A stretch of DNA of 64,000 nucleotides, from assembly GCA_965644295.1 (NCBI GenBank), contig CBFFRP010000236.1, positions 124,001 to 188,000 of the forward strand, written 5' to 3'. The DNA comes from Paraphysomonas bandaiensis. Taxonomy: Eukaryota > Chrysophyceae. How positions within the stretch are numbered: the first letter of the stretch is position 1; each line of letters opens with the position of its first letter. The translations under genes were made by a program, and so were the position numbers. The notes below the pieces were generated by a model. It searched no databases. It saw nothing but the letters and a program-made list of their open reading frames with translations, and had not been told where the DNA came from. This document shows, piece by piece, positions 24,020 to 37,027 of the stretch.

Positions 24020-27000
24020 ATGTTAGAAGATCTTATGATTATCAAGCGTCACGCGGAGGCTGATGAAGCCGATGCAGCACTAAGACATAAACGAAACATG
24101 GTGAGTGGATTATAGCCAGTAGATTAATAGCCAGCTGTATGATTATAGTGTGCTGTATGTATGATTATAGTGTGCTGTATGTATGACTATAGTGTGCTGT
24201 ATGTATGATTATAGTGTGCTGTTTGTATGACTATAGTGTGCTGTATGTATGACTATAGTGTGCTGTATGTATGACTATAGTGTGCTGTATGTATGATTAT
24301 AGTGTGCTGTATGTATGACTATAGTGTGCTGTATGTATGATTATAGTGTGCTGTATGTATGATTATAGTGTGCTGTATGTATGACTATAGTGTGCTGTAT
24401 GTATGACTATAGTGTGCTGTATGTATGACTATAGTGTGCTGTATGTATGACTATAGTGTGCTGTATGTATGACTATAGTGTGCTGTATGTATGACTATAG
24501 TGTGCTGTATGTATGATTATAGTGTGCTGTATGTATGACTATAGTGTGCTGTATGTATGACTATAGTGTGCTGTATGTATGACTATAGTGTGCTGTATGT
24601 ATGATTATAGTGTGCTGTATGTATGACTATAGTGTGCTGTATGTATGACTATAGTGTGCTGTATGTATGATTATAGTGTGCTGTTTGTATGACTATAGTG
24701 TGCTGTATGTATGATTATAGTGTGCTGTATGTATGATTGTAGTGTGCTGTTTGTATGACTATAGTGTGCTGTATGTATGATTATAGTGTGCTGTATGTAT
24801 GATTGTAGTGTGCTGTATGACTATGATTATAGTGTGCTGTATGTATGACTATAGTGTGCTGTATGTATGATTATAGTGTGCTGTTTGTATGACTATAGTG
24901 TGCTGTATGTATGATTATAGTGTGCTGTATGTATGATTATAGTGTGCTGTATGTATGACTATAGTGTGCTGTATGTATGACTATAGTGTGCTGTATGTAT
25001 GACTATAGTGTGCTGTATGTATGACTATAGTGTGCTGTATGTATGACTATAGTGTGCTGTATGTATGACTATAGTGTGCTGTATGTATGATTATAGTGTG
25101 CTGTATGTATGACTATAGTGTGCTGTATGTATGACTATAGTGTGCTGTATGTATGACTATAGTGTGCTGTATGTATGATTATAGTGTGCTGTATGTATGA
25201 CTATAGTGTGCTGTATGTATGACTATAGTGTGCTGTATGTATGATTATAGTGTGCTGTTTGTATGACTATAGTGTGCTGTATGTATGATTATAGTGTGCT
25301 GTATGTATGATTGTAGTGTGCTGTATGTATGACTATAGTGTGCTGTTTGTATGACTATAGTGTGCTGTATGTATGACTATAGTGTGCTGTATGTATGATT
25401 ATAGTGTGCTGTTTGTATGACTATAGTGTGCTGTATGTATGATTATAGTGTGCTGTATGTATGATTGTAGTGTGCTGTATGACTATGATTATAGTGTGCT
25501 GTATGTATGACTATAGTGTGCTGTATGTATGACTATAGTGTGCTGTATGTATGATTATAGTGTGCTGTATGTATGATTATAGTGTGCTGTATGTATGACT
25601 ATAGTGTGCTGTATGTATGACTATAGTGTGCTGTATGTATGACTATAGTGTGCTGTATGTATGACTATAGTGTGCTGTATGTATGATTATAGTGTGCTGT
25701 ATGTATGACTATAGTGTGCTGTATGTATGACTATAGTGTGCTGTATGTATGACTATAGTGTGCTGTATGTATGATTATAGTGTGCTGTATGTATGATTAT
25801 AGTGTGCTGTATGTATGATTATAGTGTGCTGTATGTATGATTATAGTGTGCTGTATGTATGATTATAGTGTGCTGTATGTATGACTATAGTGTGCTGTAT
25901 GTATGACTATAGTGTGCTGTATGTATGACTATAGTGTGCTGTATGTATGACTATAGTGTGCTGTATGTATGATTATAGTGTGCTGTATGTATGACTATAG
26001 TGTGCTGTATGTATGATTATAGTGTGCTCTATGTATGATTATAGTGTGCTGTATGTATGATTATAGTGTGCTGTATGTATGATTGTAGTGTGCTGTATGT
26101 ATGACTATGATTATAGTGTGCTGTATGACTATGATTATAGTGTGCTGTATGTATGACTATAGTGTGCTGTATGTATGACTATAGTGTGCTGTATGTATGA
26201 TTATAGTGTGCTGTATGTATGATTATAGCGTGCTGTATGTATGTTATTGTAGTTGTAGTGTTGTTGTTTTACTGTTATTATAGGAAAGAAAGCAAGAAGC
26301 AGATAGAAAAGCGAAAGAAGCTGAGGAAGCCGCGTATAATAAGATGTGGGGGTGGAAGGATGAAGGGAAGAAAACGTATCGTGAGATGAATCATGCATTT
26401 GCCGGTTTACAGTCTATACTTGTACCGCATAAGTGCAAGAAGTCCACAATGCTGGAGCTGGAAGGTTTTTGTAGAGCCGCCCATACCAACGAGTCCTTTC
26501 TATACAGGCGTATGTCTCAGCGGGTTCTGAATGAGATATCTCCCTTTCATTTACGTTATAGACTGAAAAGGAGGGCAATACATCGGAAGTATATAGTGAT
26601 GCGTGAAATCTTTAACCGTACGCGGGCTATGGAGTGCTTGCGTAGTGGGTACTATGAGACCAATAATTTTGTCTATAATGAGTTCATGGACGAACATTTT
26701 GCATTGTTACAAATGGAAGCAGCCTATGGTCGACGTGTTTTGGTTGGACCAGCGAAAATTATGCTGTTACGAATGTTGCGTACTCGGGTTCAAGATGCCA
26801 AAGATAAACTTGACCGTGCCACACAAGGAGTAGAGAAGTGTGAGTACATGCTCGTCTGTACGAGTGTATACCACGAGCGTTTGGCCGGATGTTTAAAGTG
26901 TGGGCTGATAATGATTCATGGGAAAATGTGCATGGAGTCGTATGATAGAGCTACAAATGCCTCAATTGTAGTACCTAGAGAATTCGAACTGGAGGTATGG

Positions 27001-29422
27001 GAATTTGTATATGTTATTGCCGTATTGACTACGTGAGCTTTGAAGCTATATACCTAATTGAGAGTGCAATATATGCAGTTCTTAGCAGTGGTACCCATTC
27101 GCTGCACTGAGTCGTATTTCTGTGCTTTTCATTAAAGCTGTGTCATGTATTTGTGTGATGTTTTTCAGATACTTAAGCGTGAAGTGATCGAATTTCAAGA
27201 AAAGTATGATGAAGTCAAGAGTGCACTTACTCAAGTGGAAACGGAACTTAGGCACAAAACAGTGTATGATGTGCAGGCTTGGTGGGGGACTCGACTGGCT
27301 ATACGGAAAGCCCGCATAATGAATAGGAAAATGGAGCACTCTCGCTTTTATTTCCGTATTAGACGATTAGTAAAGCTGAAGAAAGCTCTAGACGAATTTG
27401 ATCCATGGAGATCATCATTGGAAGCTTTAGAAGCGAAATTTTGTGATCTTTTACCGGAATTAGCCGAGTATCGTCTTAAAAAGACGACCCGTGCTATGAA
27501 GATTGCTAATCGATTTGCGAGGCAAATTCTTACCATTACAAGAGAAAAGGCTAGTGCTGTTGAAGCAAAGGTAAGTAAGATTCTTCATAACGTGGGTACT
27601 GTATGGTGCAGTATATGTTACAGTGGGAGTGAAGTATTTCTATTGCGTATAATATATATGTTTTCGGATTATATCACCACCTCCAACAGCAGTTCACGTT
27701 TTATGCAGAGACGCCTACAGGAGAGTTTAAAGCAGCGCCGAAGACTAGAAAGATATCAATCTCTAGAGATGCAGCGGCAGCGTGAAGCGCGAGTTGCCCA
27801 GTCTATGAGGCACGAATTGAGGAAAGAAGCCGAGAGGATGCTGAATAGGACCTGGATGTGTGATCGTTTCGAGTGTAATAAACGTGTTTTCTATTCTGAG
27901 TTTAGGTGAGATTTTATGTGGTTTGTTAATGTAGCATGTGTGCACTGACTTCGTGGTATATATGGAAGAATTATGTTTTGAATTGAGTGTTCGTACTGTG
28001 TATCAAACCTGGCAGAAAGAACAATATGGTCGTATATAATTGAGATAATGGTGGAATAATTTCTGTGCATAATGTTTATTTAGGTATAATACTCACATGA
28101 AGCTGCACCGCCTCAAGGATAAGGATGGGTATAAGTCCCGGGAAGAACTCTATCGACTGAAACAGCTTCGCAAGAAGGGCGAAGAAGAATTTTTGGCCCG
28201 GGTGAGGGCTTTGAGAGATGGATTGATAAATATTCGTGGTTGTGATGATATAGAGAGCTGTAACCCATTAGTAAAAGCCCACGTGTGGCCAGAGTGTCGT
28301 AAGTATCTCACTAAACTCCCTCCTCTGAGCGTGAAGGATGCTATTCCGAGATCAATCGGAAAACATATGGTAGCACCTTCGGCGCATGATATTCCGGAGG
28401 ATTATATTATCTGTGGTGATTGCATCCATGATGAGCGTTCTGTTGTATCTACAGATATTATTCAGAGTACTGCCGATTCAAGAGAAGGGGTGGCAATTGA
28501 AGACGATAATTGTGAACCGAAGCTTGTAGAGGCCTTGTCTGACAATGCAACTGACGATGAATCCAAGAGTTCATTTGTCTCGAACCTGGGTACGGCACAA
28601 TCAACTGATAGTGGACCTAATACTGCGAATAAGAGTTCGATGAATGTGACTGGCGATGTTTCCGCCCCGCCACCAATGCCTGTCAGTCCCCCCGGCCCGT
28701 ATGCTAAACGAAAAGTCCATTTGGCACCTTCGTCCTCTGACGTCCCTGTATTTAGCCCTATTCGTTCTCACGATGGAAAGCATGAGTCATTGCTGGAAAC
28801 GAATCTACGCGAAGGCCTCATGGAACCCCCATGGATGCATATGCCCCAATTGGTTTCACTGAGCGAAACTGTACAGAGCTCTCACAAAATGTACTTTGAA
28901 GTTGTCAGCAAGGTGGATGAAATCAGCGTATCGCGGTCCAAATATGTTTTAAATAAACATGTATTTCGGATTGGTGCTTTGGGGTCGTGCGATTGCACAT
29001 TAAGATGCGAGGACACAGGGGGAGATATCCGTTATGTAAGACGTGCCTCACGTATTCATTGTTTAGTGTACGTGCCACTTGTATTGCCGCAGTATAATCA
29101 GTCTAGCCGCCACAGCAAGCATCCTCCTCTCCCTCCGGATTCACAACCATCTGCACACGGAATCACAGGAGATGATAATGAGGAAGGTGACGATGAACCC
29201 GCTTTACATAAGAATGTTACGATCGTCGACAACCATAGCATGTGGGGAACTTACATCGTGTCTGAAAATGGCGTCAAAAAAGTCCCCACGGTCATCCAGA
29301 AAGGTATTCCCTTGGTTCCTGGGGACCTGGTATGCATAGGAGTAGTAAGAAATGGCCCTGAAACAATGTCACCTATAGAGGCCAACAAAGCGTTGATTGT
29401 CTTCAGAGTGCGAGTAGAGTAG
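24020..29422 (+). CDS. Coiled-coil protein with C-terminal FHA domain, 909 aa
   Basis: Exons 24020-24100, 26284-26994, 27169-27570, 27709-27905 and 28084-29422 join to 909 residues. Exon 1 is only 27 codons and is followed by a 2183-nt intron made of a minisatellite; its GTGAGT donor and TTATTATAG acceptor keep a continuous charged helix (HKRNM then ERKQEADRKAKEAEE). Residues 1-490 are rich in Lys, Arg and Glu and look like long helices. The FHA domain lies at about 745-900: VFRIGALGSCDCTLRC, SRIHC (the SRxH motif), NHSMWGTYIV and IPLVPGDLVCIG. FHA domains bind phosphothreonine. A 40-residue insertion (PPLPPDSQPS then acidic) splits the FHA fold. No named family is recognised. Possible AATAAA at 29738. 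Confidence 0.75.
24128..26246. repeat. 22-bp minisatellite filling intron 1 of the FHA gene
   Basis: About 95 tandem copies of a 22-bp unit, GACTATAGTGTGCTGTATGT plus AT. Variation is mainly GAC/GAT at the start and TGTATGTAT/TGTTTGTAT. A rare variant (GATTGTAG followed by a shortened spacer and CTATGATTATAG) recurs about 660 bp apart, at 24801 and 25463, showing a higher-order period of roughly 30 units. Confidence 0.95.
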
Positions 29423-30053
29423 TTTGATATTGACAACTTTTCAGGATCATTTTGTGTTGTAAATACAGTTACTTGATGTCGTGTGTTGCTGTATGAAGTC
29501 ATCTTTTTAATTTATGTAATATTCAAGTGCTGGTTATTTGACTATGTCTGACTGTTTTCTTGTAATGTGATATCTTACAATCATATGTATTCTAACCGCT
29601 CTGGCTTCTTCTTTCTGTGCGGATACACGAAACTGTTGCCGTATTAAATGTTTTTCGTTTTACATTGAAACATAGACTCTTGCAGTTGTTTCATTATTTG
29701 ACCTAATGGCTAAGTATAGCTAGTACGAAATATTGAAAATAAAGAATTTCTTGTTCTTTCGCTTGACATATAGCTTCCACGTTACTGACTTTTCTCGGAA
29801 AACACGGAAAGTGTGTTCGGTGAAAATCAAATCAAGTAATTTTTACTCAACCGATATTAAAATGTTATTTAGTCAAAGTATGAATGATGCCGATGGATTA
29901 TACTGTTAAAATTCTCATTTGCATGACACAACTAGAAACGTATACTCTGAAAATCTGGCACCGCGCAATGAACCGTGAGCAGAGGTCAAGACATCACATA
30001 TTGCTGCCCCGAAACAAATATACAATTTTTTATATACCGCATATACAACGAAG
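29423..30053. other. Tail-to-tail spacer
   Basis: 3' flanks of the FHA gene and the WD40 gene. No supported gene; the open frame at 29884-30252 runs antisense to the WD40 terminal exon. Confidence 0.5.
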
Positions 30054-33000
30054 CTATAGAAAATTTTCTCTGACTGTACCATCCACTGATCCAGTGTACA
30101 AACACCCTCTATATGCCGTAAAGCAAGTAATGCTTTCTGTATGTCTCTGCTCGGTGTATACCTTCTCTATAGTTCCCACACATTCCATGTGCTCTGGATC
30201 CCATATACTTACAATTTCATTTTCCGATGAACCTGAGTATACTTTCCCGTAATGATAAAACCAACTCGAAATTATCGAGTCTGGAGTAAAAGAGAGGAGC
30301 TGCATCCAAAATAAGGGTCAGGGGAAACGAACCATTCAATCAAAGATAATATATTAGCACTATTTCTCATAAAGGGTGCACATATTACTTCTCAAACTCG
30401 TTTTGTTAATAATAGTTCAAACGTACATACACGAGAACAGAAAATGGTAATTTACCTGCGTTAGGGTCCGAGTACACCACACTCTAACCGACCTATCTGC
30501 AGATGAAGACAGCAATCGTTCTTTATCACTTAGCAGCAATAAGTTATGCACATGGTCTTCATGACCACGTAATGTACCAGTCTGTCCACACGTGATGTCG
30601 TGATCTCCTTCTCTATGTAAGCTACTAAAAACCCGTATCACCCTATCCCATGTTCCTGTTCCACAGGCAACGAAGACTCTGAGCCAATACCGTCCACGGG
30701 TACGGCCATCGCGATGCCCGAGCGGTCCAGTGTTGCTGTCTCCATGCCCAGAGGAAATCCACTCGGCAACAGCAGCATTGACACAGATAGGGTTCTGTAT
30801 TTGCGTCACCAACTCCATTACTTTGCATTTTTTATTCATAGCCGCACTATTCGACAGACGTGCCGCACTAGCGTTCCATATACACACCCGCCCGTCAATA
30901 GAACTCGACAGCAGCAGTGATGAATACGGCGGCCCGTTGCCAATACAGAAGGCCATAGAACTGGGAGCAGAGCATAAAAACAACGAACGTATAGCTCCAT
31001 TGTGACCGTCGGATATGCCTGGTGCTTCAATATGAACCTATACACACGAGTTTAAGACTATAACCGGAAAAATGCAACATTGCATATCAATTCAATGCGA
31101 CTGTCAACAACTTGTTTACCCGGTTTATATCGTCGATATTACTGCATCGCCATGCTTCAATGCTTCCATCTTCATACCCCGCAAAAAGTACACACCCAAC
31201 AACGCATAAACAAGTAACACTAGAACTAGATACAGAATCCAGGATGCCAATATAACGCATATTCCCAGTGCACTTCCACACACATACACGACCATCCGCC
31301 AAGCCGGAAAAAAGTAAACCTATAAAACCACACTTCAATACAGAGCCATAAGTGCATTGCACACATGCACACAAATCGCTAAAACGCCATCAATATATGT
31401 TAACATACTTCTCCATACAGTGCTATATATGAGGTATTATTATATATAATGTTATATATGTTGTATTATATATAATGTTATATATGTTGTATTATATAAC
31501 ATGTATCTATGATGTGATACCATGTACAACATTGTATGTGAGCTGTTATCTGTACTGTGTTATACATGGGGCGTTCTAGATAGAGAGTTCCGTATGTGGT
31601 ATTATATCTACAGAGTAAAATACGGGGTGTTATATATGAGATGATATGTATAGAGTGTTATATACAGAATGTTATATATAGAGTGTTATATATAGAGTGT
31701 TATATATAGAATGTTATATATAGAGTGTTATATATAGAATGTTATATATAGAATGTTATATATAGAGTGTTATATATAGAATGCTATATATAGAATGTTA
31801 TATATAGAGTGTTATATATAGAATGTTATATATAGAATGTTATATATAAAATGTTACATATAGAATGTTATATATAGAATGTTATATATAGAATGTTATA
31901 TATAGAATGTTATATATAGAGTGTTATATATAGAATGTTATATATAGAATGTTATATATAGAATGTTATATATAGAGTGTTATATATAGAATGTTATATA
32001 TAGAATGTTATATATAGAGTGTGGTATATAGAGTGTTATATATAGAGTGTTATATATAGAATGTTATATATAGAGTGTTATATATAGAGTGTGGTATATA
32101 GAGTGTTATATATAGAATGTTATATATAGAGTGTTATATATAGAATGTTATATATAGAGTGTTATATATAGAATGTTATATATAGAATGTTATATATAGA
32201 GTGTGGTATACGGGGTGTTATATATAGAGTGTTATGGTATCTTCTATATATCTACTTCATCTTCATGCAACATGATCACCTGTTGATGCACAAGCAACAC
32301 ATAACACCCAGGGTGAATCCTCTGCTACCACACTGGGTCGATCATGTTGCCATGAAACCGCTAGATCTTTCTTACTAGGTACGTATATAGCTGTATTAAC
32401 AGTATTCACCATATTCACTTCTATTCCACATGAAGTCTTGATAGGATAGTGTCTCTTCAAGATGTCCCATATATGGGATTTTATAGAGGAAATTTCACGT
32501 AATAAAGATAATCGTGTCATATGTGTATGTCCAAACCGTCTTGGAATATCCAGTGGAATAAATTCATCATCAATTACTAATTGACATATTTCAAAATTAA
32601 GAAATTTTGTAAAAATTTCATAGATTTCTAATGATAAAACATACATATGAGAATATACGTTAAAATAATCATTAAGAAATAATTTACATAATATACATAT
32701 ACGACACATTAAAGCTAAATCTAGAAATTGATTGACACCATCCTCAAAACTTGGGATATTCTGATCGAAACTATGAAAAAGTTTATCAACTCTTTCGAAG
32801 TGTGATATGGATTCACTTTCTTGACTTTTACATAGTAAAGATACGCCATTTAATACATATGTAAGTGCTGTAGATACTGTACGACTTCGTATGTGATTAT
32901 TAATAATACATTGACGTAGTTTTTCTATATGTGATTGTAGGATAGTGTAGTCGTGTTCTACTGGTGTATCTGTATAGAAATAGATATCAAATCCCAGTAT

Positions 33001-33054
33001 ATGAGCACTAGTTGATATGATTTGTTTTAGTATTCGTCTTTGAATGAATGACAT
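30054..33054 (-). CDS. WD40-repeat protein with helical N-terminal domain, 600 aa
   Basis: Minus-strand exons 33054-32280, 31319-31120, 31037-30456 and 30299-30054 give 600 residues with consistent phases (1, 0, 0). The first 215 residues are helical, with no recognised family. The propeller begins at the first splice: PWVLCVACAST joins GLLFSGLADGRVCVWK, a complete WD blade, and this continuity is the main support for a 959-nt intron. Further blades read CVVGCVLFAGYEDGSIEAW, LLLSSSIDGRVCIWN, RERLLSSSADRSVRVW-like sequence, GSSENEIVSIWDPEH and CLYTGSVDGTVR. The predicted end, right after the last blade, is abrupt, so a further 3' exon is possible. WD40 propellers act as protein-binding platforms; the specific role is unknown. 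Confidence 0.7.
31620..32236. repeat. 14-bp minisatellite in intron 1 of the WD40 gene
   Basis: About 43 tandem copies of TATATAGAATGTTA or TATATAGAGTGTTA, with a few GTGTGGTA variants. It lies inside the proposed first intron of the minus-strand WD40 gene; flanking sequence from about 31430 carries related TGTTATATATGTTG repeats. Confidence 0.95.
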
Positions 33055-33129
33055 GTGTGTGTATAGAGGATAGGCAGAGTTGATGGTAATTTATTGAGGA
33101 GGGATACATAAATAAGATATACTAGGAAC

Positions 33130-33133
<4 letters not shown>

Positions 33134-33162
<29 letters not shown>

Positions 33163-33638
33163 TGTATGTATGTATGTATGTATGTATGTATGTATGTATG
33201 TATGTATGTATGTATGTATGTATGTATGTATGTATGTATGTATGTATGTATGTATGTATGTATGTAGGTATGTATGTATGTATGTATGTATGTATGTATG
33301 TATGTATGTATGTATGTATGTATGTATGTATGTATGTATGTATGTATGTATGTATGTATGTATGTATGTATGTATGTATGTATGTATGTATGTATGTATG
33401 TATGTATGTATGTATGTATGTATGTATGTATGTATGTATGTAGGTATGTATGTATGTATGTATGTATGTATGTATGTATGTATGTATGTATGTATGTATG
33501 TATGTATGTATGTATGTATGTATGTATGTATGTATGTATGTATGTATGTATGTATGTATGTATGTATGTATGTATGTATGTATGTATGTATGTATGTATG
33601 TATGTATGTATGTATGTATGTATGTATGTATGTATGTA
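33134..33638. repeat. TATG microsatellite, about 505 bp
   Basis: Over 120 copies of the tetranucleotide TATG, interrupted only by single T-to-G changes (TAGG) near 33267 and 33443. It ends about 80 nt upstream of the WD40 gene start. All long ORFs here (poly-MYVC and poly-THTYI) are translated repeat. Confidence 0.97.
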
Positions 33639-33689
33639 CAGTATGTAAGGAATTTTCACACAAAACCATTGATTTTACATAAAACTATA

Positions 33690-34515
33690 GTTTTTACCCC
33701 CCTTTTTGTTGATTTTTGTAAAAGTGATTACAGAAGTTTGCAGCATTTAGAACACAATCACATTCATAATATGCATGTACTCTCATTGCTGCATATGTTA
33801 GTCTGCTGTATGTAGCAATGTCAGATGAATGTAACATCGTTACCAAGCACAAGATATTGTGGATTAGTTTCTCAGATATGGAGAAATGGAATTTCATGAA
33901 AGAATATAAAGAGGGTCGTGTCGAATCCCTCAAACAAGTCGTTGCATACAAGAAAAACATATTCAACAGTTCAGCATGATGTACATGGATAAAAGCAATA
34001 CTACCAGCTCAAGCTACATTTATCTGTCTTATAGTTTTCCTGGCGATATTTATTATAGTCAACAATTTTCTTCACCACCTCAGGATATGCACCCTTCCTT
34101 TGCTTCTTTCGGCCTGTGCAACTTTCAAGCTTCAGTGTCCCATCATTCCAGGCTTTTGCCCTAGTACATAATGCTGAGCGGCTAAATATGTTTTTCTTGT
34201 ATGCCGAAGCTGACTTCGTATCATCAGCCAATGGACATGGTATTATTGCTTCCATGAAAGTAGGTTATAAATGTAATCTTACTGATATAGCTGCAGGAAT
34301 TACTGAGGTGACTTCTTATTCTGCCGAACAGCGAGCCAGCGCAGTTGAGTTATTGTATGATGTTGAAAGTGACCCATTGGTAATCGAAACTGAAATTGAG
34401 GAAGCCATGGAGTGCTGGGAATCTTTTTCTATTTCTCCGCCAACACCGGTGGTGGATGATGAGCGTCAAACTGATACAAGTATAGATCGTACGACTTCAT
34501 CTGAGGTGTAACTTG
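33690..34515. mobile_element. Remnants of a transposon in inverted orientation
   Basis: The plus-strand frame near 33845-33980 reads MEKWNFMKEYKEGRVESLKQ then VVAYKKNIFNSSA. The minus strand at 34255-34001 reads SASAYKKNIFSRSALCTRAK followed by RKGAYPEVVKKIVDYNKYR. The shared AYKKNIF block means two related fragments face each other. The second resembles the N-terminal DNA-binding region of pogo/Tigger-type transposases, but that is a guess from motif shape. The plus-strand ORF at 34116-34511 ends in an acidic protein-like stretch and may be part of the same element. Confidence 0.4.
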
Positions 34516-36098
34516 AAATGAATTTAATGATGCCATGCGTGTTGTATACGACTTTACCATGCAAACTTGTTTTGAAAAAAAATCTTCCTTGCACTACCAG
34601 TTTGTCAAGTCCGCTTCCGAAGTGACTAAATCGTACTTAGAGAAGCGCACCAAATCTTTGCCACAACGAAACAATACAGCAATTTTTCTCGGTGCAGAGA
34701 TCTAATTCTACACTTTAACAGCGTTATGTAGTAATTCTTGTTATACAGCTGTCCGGTGTAGTTAAGTGCTGACAACGCATTCGTATCATGTAATAACAAG
34801 ACTGTTCACATAATTATTTATCTGTAAAGTGATAATAGAAAGTTTAAAGCACAATACCTTTCCAAATTGAAGTATGGGATACGGAATTTTACATAAACTT
34901 AGGAGTTTACAGCATAAAACTATGCTTTCAATATCGAAAAACTGAGGTTTACTACGAAAACTGGCTTTCAAAAAAAACAGTTTTTATGGTAAACGGTCTA
35001 TTATGATTCAGCTTAATACAAGATTGTACCTGTGAGTTATAATGTTCAATGAAATATATCATGAACTGAATTAGAGAGAACCTGTCGAAGATACATGATC
35101 GTCATTATCAGTTACACTTCTAAATATTCCGTTGTGCAAGATAGTTATGTTCTATATTGTTATTCATAATTTTCACTCTATCGTGTTCATTACTTACACT
35201 CTAATAATCACAACATTGTTTTACTATTATAAAGATCAATTCTTTATTCGCTCTACATATGATGCACTGTTTTTGCCTATGGTGCATACCGTTCACCGTA
35301 TCGAGAACGCACTGTATGTTAGATACCTGATATCAAAGAGATGTTAGAACGTATTGAGACAATGAAACCTAAATACCTTATACTTCTGGATTTAGTATCA
35401 AGTTATTTACCACGCTAAAATTTCAGAAACTTCGAGGAAGTGGACAGCATTTATAACCTTGCGGAGTATTTGAATGGCTCCGAATACATATCATGCATAT
35501 AACATTCGAGTCAGTTATTCTAGCAGGGGTTAAGTGTTGTACATATATGTGATGACGCCAGTGACAACAAGATGCCTTGTGCGACTAACAAGTTTTTACA
35601 TCCATCATCACATTTATATACGAATTTCAATACCACTCACCCTCAGCATCCTTTTGTGGTACAGGTACATTTATTGTTGCTATTATGGAAATTTGGGGAT
35701 TTATTGTTTAGAGTTGATTTAGTCCTATTGGATATACCATTAATATGAATTTCTTCCACTAACAGCAAGCAAGCTACTAATAGCTATACATTCTAGATAT
35801 ATTATGTTTTCATGCGGATAAGCTACAATTTAACCTAGGGATAAGGAGATGCATCCCTCGTCGAATTTTAAACACGGGATGATATACCCTCCTCTTGCTA
35901 TATATAATGTTCGATCATGTGATGATCTTAATAATTAGATGCAGTAATGGAATAATCGCCAGTAGCTAGTATTAGTATGAATAAGTATGCTTTACTTATA
36001 TACGCATACCGCACGAGCTGTTAAATCATACCACACCGTCTCATTACATTAAAACTTAATTAAAGTCGTACATTCACAAAATGACATAAAAATTATAT
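34516..36098. other. AT-rich spacer
   Basis: No supported gene. ORFs are short and AT-driven. Sequence near 35760-35830 (AGCTATACATTCTAGATATA) is weakly similar to 58450-58500, so old repeats are likely. Confidence 0.4.
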
Positions 36099-36867
36099 TT
36101 ATACCTTATCGCTAGAATCCTTTACTCTTATCGATATCGGACTAATAGTGGTTCTTTCGTGGCTATATGGATCTGTTTCCGAAACTGGAGTACTGCTGTA
36201 TATTGCAAATAAAGAGAGTTGGATAGAAGATAAACCAAGCCCAATAGCATTTGGAATATAAATGCTAGGATCATCTTTAAACAGATATCCATAGAATAGC
36301 CATACAATTCCATTGCACCAATTTACAATACTGGTACATACGAATTTAAAGAACACTTAGAGCGAGAAGCACACATTACCTCGTAGCGAATGACATTGAT
36401 GCAGTAGACTGATCACGAATAACAACCTTAATTGAGCTTAGCGGAGATGCCATAAGAGCAACTACTAGACAAGATCCAATAAACCCAACTAGAGAAGTAT
36501 ACCTGTAGAAGGCTAAACATAAAGTAACTATAACTATCGTTATACCAACTAAACATTCATCTAAATGAGATTGTTTTGAATAATACTGATATACAACAGT
36601 ACTAAATAATCCAATAGCCACACCACTCATATTAGATGTTATGGTAGGCATATCATCCGTTATCACTCCATATATCATACGTACACAACAGCATACGAGT
36701 AGAGACAGGAAGGGATAGATAGTATAAGTCCCTATAGATCGACTACAGTATATCGTAATACTGTGTAATAAGATAGTTATATAGAGGATGATTGATAGTG
36801 TGGATGCTGATAGTTGTATGAAGGTATGTATAGTCTGAGTGTGTATGTATAGTGAGAAGAGTAGCAT
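36099..36867 (-). CDS. SWEET-family sugar transporter, 239 aa
   Basis: Minus-strand exons 36867-36380 and 36330-36099, with a 49-nt intron (GTAATG to ACCAG), give 239 residues, the usual SWEET size. The protein is almost entirely membrane helices. The second MtN3 repeat is clear: ASPLSSIKVVIRDQSTASMS, then after the splice VNWCNGIVWLFYGYLFKDDP and YIPNAIGLGLSSIQLSLFAI. The first repeat is more divergent but keeps YPFLSLLVCCCVRMIYGV and the NMSGVAIGLFSTVVYQYY end. SWEETs move sugars passively across plasma or vacuolar membranes. The short tail is polar (ERTTISPISIRVKDSSDKV). It lies head-to-head with the fucosyltransferase-like gene across a long TATG tract. Confidence 0.82.
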
Positions 36868-37027
36868 ATGAGGGGACTGTATGAGTAGAGAGGAGACTGT
36901 GATGTGTGATTATATGATCTATAGAGAGGAGGAGATGAAACATGGTGAAGATGAAGTAGTTGGGGGTGGTTAGAACCCTCTATGTAATGAACATATGGTT
37001 CAATCCGACCACCTGGATATCCTCATG

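Noticed and set aside
24128-26246. Regularly spaced 22-bp repeats that could suggest a CRISPR array
   Set aside because: Units are directly contiguous with no unique spacers, and the array is inside an intron of a eukaryotic gene.
30714-31005. Plus-strand ORFs across the WD40 exons
   Set aside because: Antisense shadows; the minus strand carries the WD blade pattern and splice sites.
33091-33815. Several long ORFs encoding poly-MYVC and poly-THTYI on both strands
   Set aside because: Translations of the TATG microsatellite, open in several frames at once because TATG repeats contain no stop codon in those frames.
35132-35347. 71-codon hydrophobic ORF
   Set aside because: AT-driven composition; no family or splice support.
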